Shown piece after piece: positions 34,718 to 47,290 of a stretch of 64,000 nt of DNA; the stretch's first letter is position 1, and the number at the start of each line of letters is the position of its first letter. Both the position numbers and the translations under genes were made by a program. The DNA comes from Tetrahymena thermophila SB210 (Eukaryota; Ciliophora; Oligohymenophorea; Hymenostomatida; Tetrahymenidae): positions 310,001-374,000 of the forward strand of contig NW_002476319.1 in NCBI RefSeq assembly GCF_000189635.1. The letters are read 5' to 3'. The notes under the pieces were generated by a model. That model was not told the origin of the DNA, did not search any database, and saw only the letters and a program-made list of their open reading frames with translations.

Positions 34718-37700
34718 TTTGCTGGCAAATTAGACTTTGTAGGAATTGAAGATAGGAGACATTTAATACTGTGATATTTTAATTGAAGAATTATGTGCTA
34801 CTTTGTCTTTAATGCCTTCTCTGAAATATTTAGATTTAAGTAATATGTCTCTTGATTGTCTGAGTTGGAGATGCTTAAGTAAATATGTAGGTGTAAGTAG
34901 AATTATTGAAAGAATTAATCTTTAAAATAACTAAATTACTGATGAGTGCATTAGAGACTTTTTTAATTGCTTTAGAAATAACAGTGCCTTGCAAGAGTTA
35001 AATTTATCTTACTGTAAAATTGAGCAGGGTCATGTAAATATTTTACTCAGACTTCTTTCCAACAACAAAAGTATTCGCAAAGTAAATCTTTCAAATGGAA
35101 CTCTTAATGATGAAAATGCAGAAGGTATAGCAGAGTTTTTATCTAATTGTGTCAAGATTTAACTCTTAGATATTTCAGACAATAATTTGGGACACTCTTT
35201 CTTTGATAGGTTGAACTAAAATTTGAGTTGGTCAAGTCATAAAAAACCTAAAATCCATACTTTTGACATTGGAAGTAATAGATTAAACAGCAGTACAGCT
35301 GAGAAATTGCTTAGCAATAATCAAGAGTCATCTAAAAACAGTAGTAAATGCATTGAAGCACTTATTTCTATATTAAAAAAATTAAATGGAGTTTATCGTC
35401 TGAATATTTCTAACACTTTTCTTGAAACAGATGACATTATGAGACTTAATATAGAAGTAACTAAATTAATTAATCTATTTTCAAATTTAAATATCATATT
35501 AAATTAATTAATCACAGGCAAATAAAAGTAAAAGATAGCTTATTTTGGAAGAACTTGATTTGAGTTTTAATTAAATTGAAAGAAACTTCCCTGAAAATTT
35601 CTTTTAACATTTAAAGTTGCTAAATCTTAAGAAGAATAATTTATCTTTAAGTTCAGTTGAAGTAATAGCTAGAACGCTCAAAGATGAGCAAACTAAATGG
35701 GAAGTACTTGATATTTCAGGAAACAAAATCAATAACAGTGGACTTGAAATTCTTATTAATTATTTAAAAGAAAACAACAAATTAAAAGAGCTCTACTGCT
35801 CTGAAAATGATATCGAAGGTGTGGGAATGATTTCAATCATAATCAACAACGAAAGAATGAACTTAAATAAAATAGATTTATCTCAAAATAAATTCACTCT
35901 CAACAGCATTATTAGCTACTTAAATTCATTAAAAAACTAGAGCCTAAACAAAATAGTTCTCAAGAATTTTGACGATGTCATAAAAACTACTTAAAAAAAT
36001 CATTTGATAAATGAATCTAAGATTATTTTTGACTAACCTTTCAGTTTGGATCTTTAGAAATCTACTATACTAGCGTAGCATGTATTTAAAGGATTTGAAA
36101 GGCATCTACCAAAATTGAATTAATTGAATGTAGCATAATGTCTTACTTTAAATGAAGAAGATATGAAAAGACTCTCTTTTCTCATTTCTAAATCCCACAC
36201 CTTAATACACCTTAATCTAGAAGGAATAAACCTAGGTAAATTAAAAATTCAATTCAAGCATAAAATTTTGAGAGTTAAATATTAAAATTTTATGAGAGTT
36301 AAATTTACAATTTTATAAGAGTTAAATTTTAAAATTTTATGAGAAGCAAATTTTAAATATTTATGTTAAATTTTTAAACTTTATACTGTTCTCAATAAAG
36401 CTATTTTTATTAAAAGGAAATTTCAGTGATCAGTGCTTAATCAATTTAGGTAATGCTTTTAGTGAAAACAGATGCTTAAAGGAACTGAATTTTAGTAAAT
36501 GCAAATTAGGAACAAAGTTTGATAAAGTAGCTAAAGATTTAGGAAATATCAATTCTTTAGTTGATTTGAATCTAAGTGACAATGATTTAAATGACACAAT
36601 AGCAAATATTTTATAAGAAATTATTTAGAAGTGCTTCCATTTAAACCATATTAATTTATCAAAAAACAGTGTAGGAAACGGCTGCATTCATGCTATCATT
36701 AGAGGCTTTAAAGGAAATTCGAGTTTACAAAAATTATCTATGAGCTAAACTGAAGTAACTGCTGGGGAATTACTTTCTTTTTCTTAGCTACTTCAAAACT
36801 GTGGTCACTTAAAAAACTTAGATATCTCATCAAATAAACTTCTAGATGTTAACCTGTTTACTATGAACTCTCTTGAACTTAAGCCAGAAAGTATCGTCTT
36901 AGATAAGAAAAAAATAGTAGATTAATACTAAGCACATTATTTAAAGTTAATGATGGAAGACAACGAAACCACAAAATAAGTAGTCTTTAATGAATTAGAT
37001 TTACCTAAAATGTACACATCAAAAATTTTGGAATAAATTACAAAAATGGGTAACCTTTAAAAACTATGTATCCGAAATCCAGTAAATCAGATTGATTCGT
37101 ATCATCTAAATAACTTTCTAAATCAAATTCTAAATATGCCCAAACTGTAGAAATTGTAGTTTTCGAAATTACAAATATCTTTTGACCAGTTTAATATAAT
37201 TGCAACACTTTTACAATAGACTAGAACTCTAAAGACACTCTCCATAAGTGAAGAAAATATTACTTAAACAGCCATAACAGCATTATCTAATGGTATTCGT
37301 TAGAATAAGACTTTATTAACCCTTAAATTAAATGATTGCAATATTTCTTAAAAAGAATGCACAATACTAGCTCCTGCATTGCTTGTCCATCCAACTTTAG
37401 AAAAGCTTAATGTTAATGGCAATTTGATAAATAGTGAAGGAGTTGGCACTCTTTTTTCAGCCTTATCAAAATTAAAAACTTTTAAATATTTGCATTTCTC
37501 TTAACAGAAATAAACAGATGGATATGCACTTACCTATATCTTGAAAGAAGTCAATAGCAATTTTGAGTACATTACCAAATTAAACTTATCTTACAATCAG
37601 TTTACATCAGACAACTTCGAAGAAGTTTTAGAGGAATTAAAAAATCACCAAACATTAGCTCATATAGACTTATCTGGAAATCCTATAAACGAGGTAACAT

Positions 37701-40700
37701 CATAACTAAATAGAGCACTTTCTATTTTTTATTTTTAATTTTAGGATAAAATTTAACTTATTAAAATAAATAAAAATAAATGACAAACTTAAAAATCTAA
37801 AAATTAATTTGAAATTGAATGAAAACTTATATTTTTTGAGTTTTTTATTTTGACAATTTTAGAGAGTTTGTTTTAAAATATTAAATAATAAATATATTAA
37901 AATAAAATTATTAACATCCAAATTCATTTTAGATAATTACCTACCTACATCATCAATAATTAGGTTGTAACATATTTTAGTAAAAATATTCTTAAAAGCA
38001 TAAATTTTACTTAATTTAATGAAAGCTTAATTTTTGTAAGTGCTTTAAGCATTTTTAAAATATCCAATAATAATAAGCAAAATAAAATTATAAATTGAGA
38101 AATTCACCCTGAGAAATAAATAACTGCAATATTAATCATCAGGTTGTAGCTTGTTTCAAAAAAATAATAATAAATATAAATCAACTTAATTTGAAATTCA
38201 AGGAAAACTTATCATTTGAAAGAGCTTTAGACAATCTCAGAGAATTAAAAAATATTTGATAGTAATTATCTTAATACAATATTATTAATCACTATACTTA
38301 AATGATATAAAAAATCTGCATCATCAATTATCACGTAGTAGCTAGCTTATTTCAATCAGAGAAATATTTTTGAATTCAAAATAAATATTTCCTAATAAAA
38401 AGAATAATAATTTATTAATTTTAAATGATATTTTATCATTTTAGAATAAGAATTTTATTATTAAATTACTAATTTATTTATTTATTTTTTTAACATTTAT
38501 TAAAGAAAGGAGCAAAAATGATAAAATCTTTCTTGACCATTAATGTTAAATTAAAATAACTTATTCTTAGCAACTGTGGGCTAGAATTAGAATCATTTAA
38601 AGAGATTTCTTAAGGCTTATCTTAGAATGATGTATTAGAAATGTTGGATTTAAGTAGCAATACTTAAGAAGGTGATAATGCTGTTTAATTTTTTGCAAAT
38701 TTGGTTTATCCTAAAGGCTTGAAATTGTTTTTAATTTATGGAAATAAAATAACTCAGTAGGGAAACATGCATTTATTTAAATTTATGAAGAGTTGTGAAT
38801 AGAGATTATTTATTGTAAACGATTGGATTTAAATTTAAGATGATGTAGCGATTTAATTGTTAAATAATTTGATAGATTAACATAGTAAGGATAAACTAAT
38901 ACCTTCAGTACCTCGCCATTACTACACATGCATTGACTTCTCAAGAGGTTAGTTGACTGATAAATTTTGTATGTTTTTCACATAAAAGTTTAAAAGCCTA
39001 AGTGTGCTAGAGTGTCTTAACCTTGAGAAAAACTATCATATAACATAAACAGGAATGAAACATGTTTTTACAGCTGTGTTTGATAATAGAAAAAACTTTG
39101 ACATTAATTTAATTTATTTAAATTTTTCACAAAGAGAAGATGACTTCTTAGCAGCATTAAGAAATTAAGTTTATGCTAATAGCTAAGAAAAGAACTAAAG
39201 AAAACCTCTAAATGGAAGCTTGGGTGTACCAAATTCAAACGTTTTAAAATAAAATAATAATGAATAGATTGCTGTTAAGGGTAAAGAAAAATCAATTTGG
39301 TAGAAAATCACTCTTTACTTTTAGAGAAAACTGTAATTTATAAATGATAAAATTACTTCATAACACGAATACAAATTTGACTATTGCAACCTAGAAAAAA
39401 TAAATCTTTTAAAATATTAAACTCTTTTAATTTTTTTATTAGCCGGCTCATTTATAGTATAGATTATTTTGTCAATTATGCCTTTCATCAGTTAAGCAAT
39501 TTTATTCCGTTCTGTTATATTGGCTGTCAGTTTATTCATAGTACTATGCGAGTTTATTTCTTATTGCGTTTACCTCTATTATGTAAATATGTCAGAGGAT
39601 ATTGAGTTGAACAACAAATTAAATTTCCTAAATAAACTCAAAATTATATTTAATAAGATTAAATATTTTGATGTTATTCTACTAGTAAGAGGTTTAGCAC
39701 GTAGAGCCGATTTCATTCTAACAAATTATATTGGTAAATTCTTTTTTAAGTTACATATTCAGTCTTTAAAAAGAAAGGAGAAAATTTTATTAATATAGTA
39801 AATAAGAGCTATTTTTATAATAATTTTTCTCTTTTCTAATATGGGTATATTCAAAAAAAAAGATGAGAATATTCCTTTCATTTTGTTTTTAAGATTTTAT
39901 TTTTTTAAATTTCTTACATTTTTCGATAAATTCTTTCATAATGAGTTGTTTATTTTATCATTTGATGTATTAATTTAATCTTTTATAAAACAGCAATTTT
40001 CTATTTTATGAATAACTTGAAATACTTACAAGAAGTCTATATACTATTCTTGTCCATAAAGGGATTGGTTATATTGTTTTTCGCTCTTTCACCTTTCTAC
40101 GATTGGTGCTTTAAGAAGAGAAATCAATTATAATCTGTCGATAAATAGTTTTTGGACGTTGGTGAAAGACTTTCTATGGTTTTTGGAATGTCCTTAGTAG
40201 AATAAATATTTTAATTGTTTAATCCTGGTGCTTCTTCAGTGCTTTCCTTCAAAATTATGAAATAGAGCCAAAGATAGGTCATAAATATTTGGAATAAAAA
40301 AGTGTATGAGTACATTTATCTTGCATTTTACATAACTCCCTTGCTTGTTTTATATGGCCTTTTCTATGATCTATTTGTTGAAATATATGAAAAACAAATA
40401 CTGCAATTAGCGTTTGCTGTGCTTGCTATATGTTTTGTTCTCTCTGTATTCACTATCTTCACAACTCGTCCCACATACATTTAACAAGCTGACTTTAACG
40501 AAATCCTAAACATCAGAAAGTTCTATTAGATTGAATAAAGCCGCACTAAAAATCGTTCATCCACTATCCGTCAAACTCTCTTAGAAACTTTAGTACAGAG
40601 AAATTACTTTAGTCAAGAGTCATATTATTCAATAGCATGCAATTACAACACAAACACGTAATTCAAGCGTCTGATCAGAGAAGAAATTATTAAAGCAGAT

Positions 40701-41179
40701 ATTAACAACAATGACTTCTAAATAGAAGAATAAAGACACCTCATTTAAAATGGAGGAGGAAGCAATAAAATGGTCCGCTTAATAAATCCAGATATCTAAG
40801 ATTCTATATGTAAATTTTACTTATTCATTTAATTTCAAATAATAATTTGACATTTCTTCAAAAAATTTATTGATCATACAAGCTAACTAACTAACTAACA
40901 ATATTTATTGCTAGATTTAAAATTTTTAATTATTAAATAAATGGGTTTTATTTTATTTTTTTATTTAAAAAAAATGATTTTTGAAAAAATAAAAATCTTA
41001 AACAAAACTGTTTGTTCAAAAAATATTTTTGATTGAAATTCCTTAATAAAATTTGTTTTTAATTTTAAATTTAATGTTAATTAATAGCAAGTATCCCTAT
41101 AGAAGTTGAAGATATTGAATTTGAAAAAAGAGATACACACAATGTTGAGAGAAATTTAAAAAAATTAAAGAATGAGTGA
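34718..41179 (+). CDS. Giant leucine-rich-repeat protein with C-terminal membrane domain (5' end unresolved)
   Basis: Six exons: 34718-35456, 35518-36235, 36417-37693, 38506-39844, 39994-40809 and 41088-41179. All phases match; 1659 residues are visible. About 1200 residues are ribonuclease-inhibitor-like LRRs (NQTLQELKIGD, LKYLDLSNMSL, IERINLQNN, VLDISGNKINNSG, LKQLILSNCGLE). From about residue 1210 come five or six hydrophobic segments (LLIFLLAGSFIVQIILSI, VILAVSLFIVLCEFI, VYILFLSIKGLVILFF, YIYLAFYITPLLVLYGLF, LAFAVLAICFVLSVFTIF), then an acidic and basic tail ending KKLKNE. LRRC8 channels have the opposite order (membrane part first), so this is not an LRRC8 copy. The LRR part probably binds a ligand or scaffold; the membrane part is unidentified. 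Intron 37694-38505 (812 bp) is exceptionally long. The start exon is missing from the model. Confidence 0.82.
36236..36416 (+). repeat. Short tandem repeats inside an LRR-gene intron
   Basis: This 181-bp intron contains four imperfect copies of a unit of about 23 bp with core TTTTATGAGAGTTAAAT (about 36265-36355). They are non-coding and still variable between copies. Confidence 0.65.
37694..38505 (+). repeat. Long intron carrying decayed, tandemly duplicated LRR coding segments
   Basis: The intron (GTAACA..TTAAAG, phase 0) interrupts one LRR: NPINE joins KGAKMIKSFLTIN. Inside it three diverged units recur about every 180-210 bp. Each has a TTTACTTAATTTAATGAAAGC-like block (about 37800, 38000, 38185) and an ATCATCAGGTTGTAGC-like block (about 37950, 38130, 38320). 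The best-kept copy at 38173-38255 still reads NQLNLKFKENLSFERALDNL, an LRR, before hitting TGA. These look like LRR exon-intron units that were duplicated and then decayed into intron. Confidence 0.65.
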
Positions 41180-41709
41180 GTTAATTCAATAAATATAAAT
41201 TAATCTAAATTAAAAAATACTATTGCTAAAATTACATTTAACGTTTTCTATGTTTATTGTATTAGGTTAAATTAAAAATTTTTGGTTTTTCTTTAAAAAA
41301 ATATAAAGCAAAATTTGACTCCAAATTATATTTCAATTTTGAAGATAAAAGCAAAATGTCTTTTTATTCTCAATTCATCAAAAAAACTGTAATTAAAAAT
41401 GTGTAAAACTGTAAATAAAAATGTATAAAAGAAATATTTATTGAAGCAATAAATATTTGTTTTAAATGTTATTATATATTTTTTACTTGGCACTTATAGA
41501 TTTTATTAATTAATTGTGTAAAAAGAGATACCCAAAAAAGTGTAGCTTGCTAATTAGAAAAATATAATTAATTAAAAATAAATAGGGAAGTTGGGAATTT
41601 TCTTACTTGAATATCATAAATTTGTTGTAATTAATTTTAAAATTGCTTTTCTAAAATTAAAAAAGTTATATACTAATAAAAGAATTACTTCTAAGCGAAA
41701 TATTTGGAA
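41180..41709. other. Intergenic AT-rich DNA
   Basis: Between the LRR gene and the PZP gene, both on the plus strand. No feature is seen beyond homopolymer runs. Confidence 0.5.
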
Positions 41710-43523
41710 ATGATTGATAGAAACTAAAATAAATCTTAGAAAAAGAGTAAGGATAAATATATGATGGATCAGATTAAAATTAAGGAAATCAAATCTTCAC
41801 TTAAAAATATGATTAGCTAAGGAATGTACCCTTAAATCTTTTCGGTAGTGAAATTGCTTTATATAAAAAATTAAATTCCTAATATATAGTTATTAAATAA
41901 TAGGACAGTAAGGATTAGAGATGTAATAGTTGCTTTAGTGATTAGGAGTATAAGAATAACAAGTTGTTGCAATGTGATTTCTGTTAATTTCTAACACACG
42001 ACAAATGTCTATCTTCTTAAAGAATTCATTCTATTATTTAGAATTGTAAAAGAATATCAAAATAATTTAAATTTTATTTTTCTCATATATTATCAAACCA
42101 TTTTTAATATTATTTAAAACTTAGTATGGTTTTGTGATAGGTGTCTATATATTATTGGGAATGATTTTAACAAGCCTAACTTATTAGACTTTCCTATAAT
42201 TAGTTGTTCTGATTGCAATAAATTTCATGGAATCATGATTAACTCAAAAAATGGAGTTTGGGTATAAAAATTTTTAATTAAAATTTATAAAAATCAAGTT
42301 ATTTTATTTTAGACACATGAATTCTGTTTAAAATAAAATAGAGATGATATCAGCTAATTTTCTTCTGGTCATTCGTAATATATTTTTGATCCGATTCTAA
42401 TAACAAATTAATTTTGTTTTTAAAACTATAAACTATGTAGAATAACTCAGAATTTAATTTAAGAGAGAGATGATTTTTTTTAAAATGATGAGAGCACCCA
42501 GAATTTTTGCTAATATTGTAGATAAAAAGAAGGAAAAATGTCATTATGCAGTATGCCAGGTTGTTCCAAGTAATTTCATCTTTTTTGTTTGATAAATGAA
42601 AATCCTAATCAAATTGAGTAAGCTCCTCTTTCAAAACAGAAGTAATTTTCAATCTTTCTAATAGTCAAATTAATATTAATAATAATTCCTTAAATAAAGG
42701 TATTACTGCAATGAGCATTATAGACAAGGTATATATATATTAATAAAATAGAAAAAATGATTGATTGATTGATTCTCTTTTACTTTTTTAATTATTTAGA
42801 ATTGATGATTACTAACTTCGCTTTACAATAAAAATAAGAGTAACAAAATTAATTATTTACTTTTGAGTATTTTTATTTTTTAATTTTACTCAATTAATAA
42901 TTTTAAGCACTTAGCATAGCTCTGATAAGAATATTGAGATCAAGTAGTTTACAGATGATCAGCAACTGCGAAACGAAGGATAAAATTAAATTTTTGCAAA
43001 TTAGCTCAGTAAAAATGGAATTTAGAAATACAAATTATAGCTTCGCTACCACTTTGATATGATTAATTACTTTTACTAAAATCTCTCATAGCTTTCATAG
43101 TTTGAACATTAAAATTACAAGCAGCCATATTCAAATTCAAATATTAATGTGGAAGCAGACAAAAATTCTGTAAATCAAGATAAAAATTGTCAATTAAAAA
43201 TTTGCAATTGGGAATTTTGCTTTATTACAAGTTTGCCTGAATTTTATCAGAACGAAAAATAATTTTTAGAATGCCTTGCAAATTACTTTATCAGGATAAG
43301 GTCATACAACCCTATATCTAAAAGTGTCGTATTATTTGAAAGCTACTATTCTCATAGTTAGCTGCTATACTTCATTCGTAAAAATTTTAATCACCCTAAT
43401 GATCTACTATATCCAGAAAACAATATGGCCTATTTTATAGATATGATTAAACTTAATGTAAATCGGTTTATTAAGGAGCTTATAAGCAATAAAATAATTC
43501 AAAAAGTTAAAAGAGAAAATTGA
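41710..43523 (+). CDS. PHD-zinc knuckle-extended PHD (PZP) protein, probable chromatin reader
   Basis: Seven exons: 41710-41844, 41904-42045, 42125-42261, 42313-42641, 42700-42728, 42800-42866 and 42908-43523. Phases match and give 484 residues. PHD1 begins at about residue 52: CNSCFSDQEYKNNKLLQCDF, then CQFLTHDKC and LWFCDRC. A C-x2-C knuckle follows (SCSDC..GIMINSKNGVWTHEFC), then the extended PHD (FCQYCRQKEGKMSLCSMPGC, SKQFHLFC, YYCNEHYR). This arrangement is that of the JADE/BRPF/AF10/Nto1 group, which binds histone H3 and often belongs to acetyltransferase or DOT1 complexes. No bromodomain or PWWP is seen. The C-terminal 200 residues are unrecognised. Exon 5 is only 29 nt long and encodes the last zinc ligands, which supports the model because skipping it would break the finger and the frame. 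Confidence 0.88.
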
Positions 43524-44221
43524 TTTATCATTTACTCTAATATTAAACCTTGTATAATAAATTTATAAATTGTCAATAATTAATTTTTATCTATTAATAC
43601 TTTACAGTCAATCAACTCTTACTTTGTTTCTTATGTTTTCAAGATCGATATTATTACTCTACACATTTGAAAAAAGGGAAATCAATAAAATACTAACTAT
43701 TTAATTAATAAGAAAATTTACCTTTTGAGATTTCTGATCGATCAGAAATGAATATTTTAAATACCAAAAACCAATAAATTCTATTCTACAAATTGAAGAT
43801 TTAACTTGAGAGACATACAAAAAAATATATATTGTCTTAAACTTTTTCTATTTATCTTTCCATTTTTCAAAAGTATTTTTTAATTTTGCCGTTGCCAGAA
43901 TATAAGAGTTTTAATAGAAAACATATATTTGTTGTTAATAAAAGAATAATCTTGAATTAAAATGTAATTTATCATCTATTTAATGTAAATTTGTTTCTTT
44001 ACACAAAAAAAAAGGGATTAGCAAGAATTTCAAATTTTAAGATTTTGATAAGAGGATTTACACATATATATTTTTGTTTTTATTCAAATTAAATATAATT
44101 TGATAACCCAAATAAATAAAAATTAAAAAACTAAAAAATTTCAATCTGAGTATTTTCTCAATCCAAATCAAAGAAAATTGGAATATCGACACTGATATTT
44201 TTCATAAAAAGAAATTTGAAA
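43524..44221. other. Intergenic AT-rich DNA
   Basis: No feature supported. Contains a short palindrome TTTCTGATCGATCAGAAA at 43731-43748. Confidence 0.5.
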
Positions 44222-44962
44222 ATGTCATCTAATCAAACTCACAGTCCAATACCAGAAACTGAAGAATGCTAAAGAATGAAAATGTTTTAAAAATATAATA
44301 AACTTAAAACATGGCTGGCTGTAATGACTTCTTTGATGCTTGCTACCTCTTCAATTTCTCTAACTATATACTTTAGGATTCTCCAAAATTTTTTATCGGA
44401 CTACGAAATAATCTTGCCTGCTTTGTAAATCGAAAAATTCAACTACATTTATTACATCGCTGGTTTAATAATAACTCTTGTACTATTTAATATATGCATA
44501 TTTAAAGCATCTCTATCTGCTTTCACTTCAAATCCAATTTTTTCAAATCGCTCTAACAGCAACACTAAATTTAACCTGCTAGGATATTTCTTCCTAGCAA
44601 TTTTTTTTTGCTTGTCATTGCACTCTTTTCTTAGTGAGGAACAAAGTATCTTGCAACAGTCTGAATATATTATCAACTTAAAGAATCAAACTTAAACTTA
44701 GAGCAATCCTTCTGCCGCAAACGATTACTTACAAACTTTTTTTCCTAATCTAAATTCTTATTCAAATTTCTATCTTTTTTACAAGAAAGTCTCTTTTTGC
44801 CACAAATTATAGCCCTACATCACAATATTATTATTAATTATTTTAATGATCTAACAATTATTTGCTACTGCGATTGCTACTTTGAGCTCGTTAATTTATG
44901 AAAAAAGAAATTTAGCTGGCCTCGAAGAGATCTTAGTTTAGTAATTTACATAAAACTGCTGA
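44222..44962 (+). CDS. Four-helix membrane protein, hypothetical
   Basis: A single ciliate-code exon of 246 residues runs from ATG (MSSNQTHSPIPETEECQRMK) to TGA 44960-44962. Four hydrophobic segments lie near residues 34-52 (LAVMTSLMLATSSISLTIY), 78-98 (YYIAGLIITLVLFNICIF), 120-138 (LLGYFFLAIFFCLSLHSFL) and 196-222 (ITILLLIILMIQQLFATAI). A polar loop with NQTQTQSN-type sites lies between the third and fourth. The layout resembles a tetraspanin, but the conserved CCG of the large loop is absent, so I do not call it one. A short ORF on the opposite strand (44452-44676) is a shadow. Confidence 0.8.
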
Positions 44963-46375
44963 AACGTAATCTCTAAACCAAAAATAAAAGCTCAAAATAT
45001 GATATTAGACTTTAAATTATATTTTAAGGGAAATAGCGAATTGTAATAACTTAGATTAAGGTGATACAAGATGAAATCAAGTAAATGATCTTAGCTTGTA
45101 TTTAGAAAAATTATTTAAAATATGAGGTATTAAAACTTACACACAAAGAATCCGATTGATATTGGTGAATTTAAAGAATTTATTTTTTAAATAAATTTAA
45201 TCAGGTAAAAAGTAAAATTTACCTTTAAATAATAACTCTCAAAAAAAAACATCTAATCTATAAATACAAATAAACAATTCCCTTAAATCCGCACATAAAA
45301 ATACATACAAGCATAATTAAAAAATATAGAAACACGTAAATGATTATAATAATAACTACAAAAATCTCTATTAAAATAATTACTCTCAAAAATATAAAAT
45401 TAATTAATTATTTATTATACCTCTCTCAAAATTTTTATCATAAAAAGTATTTTTTTTAGTATTTACTAATTTATATTTTAAATTGTTATCTAAATTTAAG
45501 ATAATTAAATATTATACAACATAAAAGTATATCTAAATTTCATTTTTCCAAATAATTTGAGGTTAATTTTATCTCTAAAAAGGACATAAGTATCTAATGG
45601 ATTACTTCTTTTTGTTTAAACAAATATCTTTATCAAAATTTTGAAGTACATTTAAAGCATTATCTTACAACTGGATAAATACAAATTTCTTATAACAAAA
45701 ATAAATGAGAAATTAAATGGATTATGCCTTGATTTAATAACAATAAAGAATTACTTAGTAAAAGTGTATTTCCCAGTTTTAAGCTGAATTATATTTAAGA
45801 AAATTCACAAATAAAATTAAAGTAAATTTAAGAGCTTTTTAAAAAAAATTTATTTTATAAAAAGCAAATTTTAAAGTTTCTTGCTAATAGTCAAATGAAT
45901 TATTTATTTATTAATTTAATCAATTAGAGTGCATCATAATGATCACTAAAATTCTTTTAATTTTTTAATATGGATTTTGTTAAAAATATAACATTTATAT
46001 TAAATTAAAGAAATTTAAGTAACAAACAAATGGTTTCTTAAATAAAAACAAATAAAAATTAACAAAAATATAATTTGAATTTTATCTAAAAATTATGAAA
46101 TACTAGCGACCCAATAATAATTTTTATAATCAGTAAAAACAATTTTCTTTAAGTTTTTGCAAATAATAATTTCTTAACTCTAAATCAATCAAGCTATTCA
46201 ATTGATATTTCAATAAAAAAGTTTACACAAAAAATAAAATTAATATTAAGATTTTTGTATGTAGGTAATAAAAAAATAACAAAGATACTCGTAAAAATAA
46301 AAAATAATTGAAAGTTTTTAGATATTAATACATTAATTTTAATATAAACATATTTTTTAATTTATTTGTAAGAAT
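44963..46375. other. Intergenic AT-rich DNA
   Basis: About 1.4 kb without a frame I can support; Q-rich-looking frames are short and end at TGA. No repeat structure was noticed. Confidence 0.45.
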
Positions 46376-47290
46376 ATGCAATCTGAACTCAGTGAGAACA
46401 ATTAAATAAATAGACCAACAGACAGATATTCATCACAATTTTTGCAATTCTGTGCTTTATAAAAATAGTTATTTAACACTTTAATAAAATAGATTATTGC
46501 TAACAAATGTAAATAATATTGCCTTAAAATTAGAAAAAAGCTATTTAAAAAAATTTGATTATCTTTCATTTAAAAATATATTTAGTCATGTTGATGAAAT
46601 GATATTTTTATTAAGTCAAGGTAAATATAGTAAGCTAAAGAAATAATTTATTTTTATTTTTTCGAAAAACTGTTAATCCTCATAAATTGTAAAACTCATG
46701 CCTCTCTTAAGTAAAATTTTGGACGTAATAAATAGATTCTGATTGATGGAGGGGAAAGAAATTTATTTCATATTAAGGACTGATTTTTACAGTATATTTT
46801 AATAAATATTTATTCTTTTAATTTCAAAATAAGATATTTTAAAATACATATTCTTATTGCTAACCATAACTTTAGGAGAAAAAAGAATAAAAAATTAAGA
46901 TTTTTATATAAAATTAATTTATTTACTCTAGTTTTACTACATAAGAGTTTCATTAAAATTTTCAAAATTTCATAATTTTACAAATTTTATTGATAATATT
47001 TTCAAAACCAAATAGGAAATTGACATTTTTTACTCATAACTAAAATAATTGTTGAAATGAATATTTGTGTTATTTTGTGAATTCTTTATAATTTAAATTC
47101 TAAATAAATAATATTTTTTACTTCTTTTTAAACTTATTTCTAGCTAATCAAAAGTTTCTTTGCACAAGTTTGGGAAGTGTAAGGAAGATTCAAGTCCAGA
47201 GTGGAAATAGATGAATCTCTACTTACACACCTGAGTTTTATCAATAACAAATACATCTCACAAGTATACAAGTATGGGTTTTAGGATTGA
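46376..47290 (+). CDS. Small helical hypothetical protein, three exons
   Basis: The model is 46376-46508, 46534-46724 and 47144-47290. Phases 1+2 and 0/0 match, giving 156 residues from MQSELSENNQINRPTDRY to YISQVYKYGFQD and TGA at 47288. The first intron would be only 25 bp (GTAAATAATA..AAATTAG); the second is 419 bp. Exon 3 is noticeably richer in GC than its surroundings. The sequence looks alpha-helical and charged, with no membrane segment. No family is recognised. At 46660-46780 a second frame (THASLKQNFGRNKQILIDGG) is also open and coding-like, so the middle exon is the least certain part. Confidence 0.55.

Noticed and set aside
44222-44962. Calling the four-helix protein a tetraspanin
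   Set aside because: The conserved CCG motif and paired cysteines of the large tetraspanin loop are absent.
47144-47290. Patch with VEIDESL, reminiscent of DDE transposases of the Merlin/ISXO2 kind
   Set aside because: It joins in phase 0 to the upstream helical exon and forms a sensible small protein. No other transposase motif is present.
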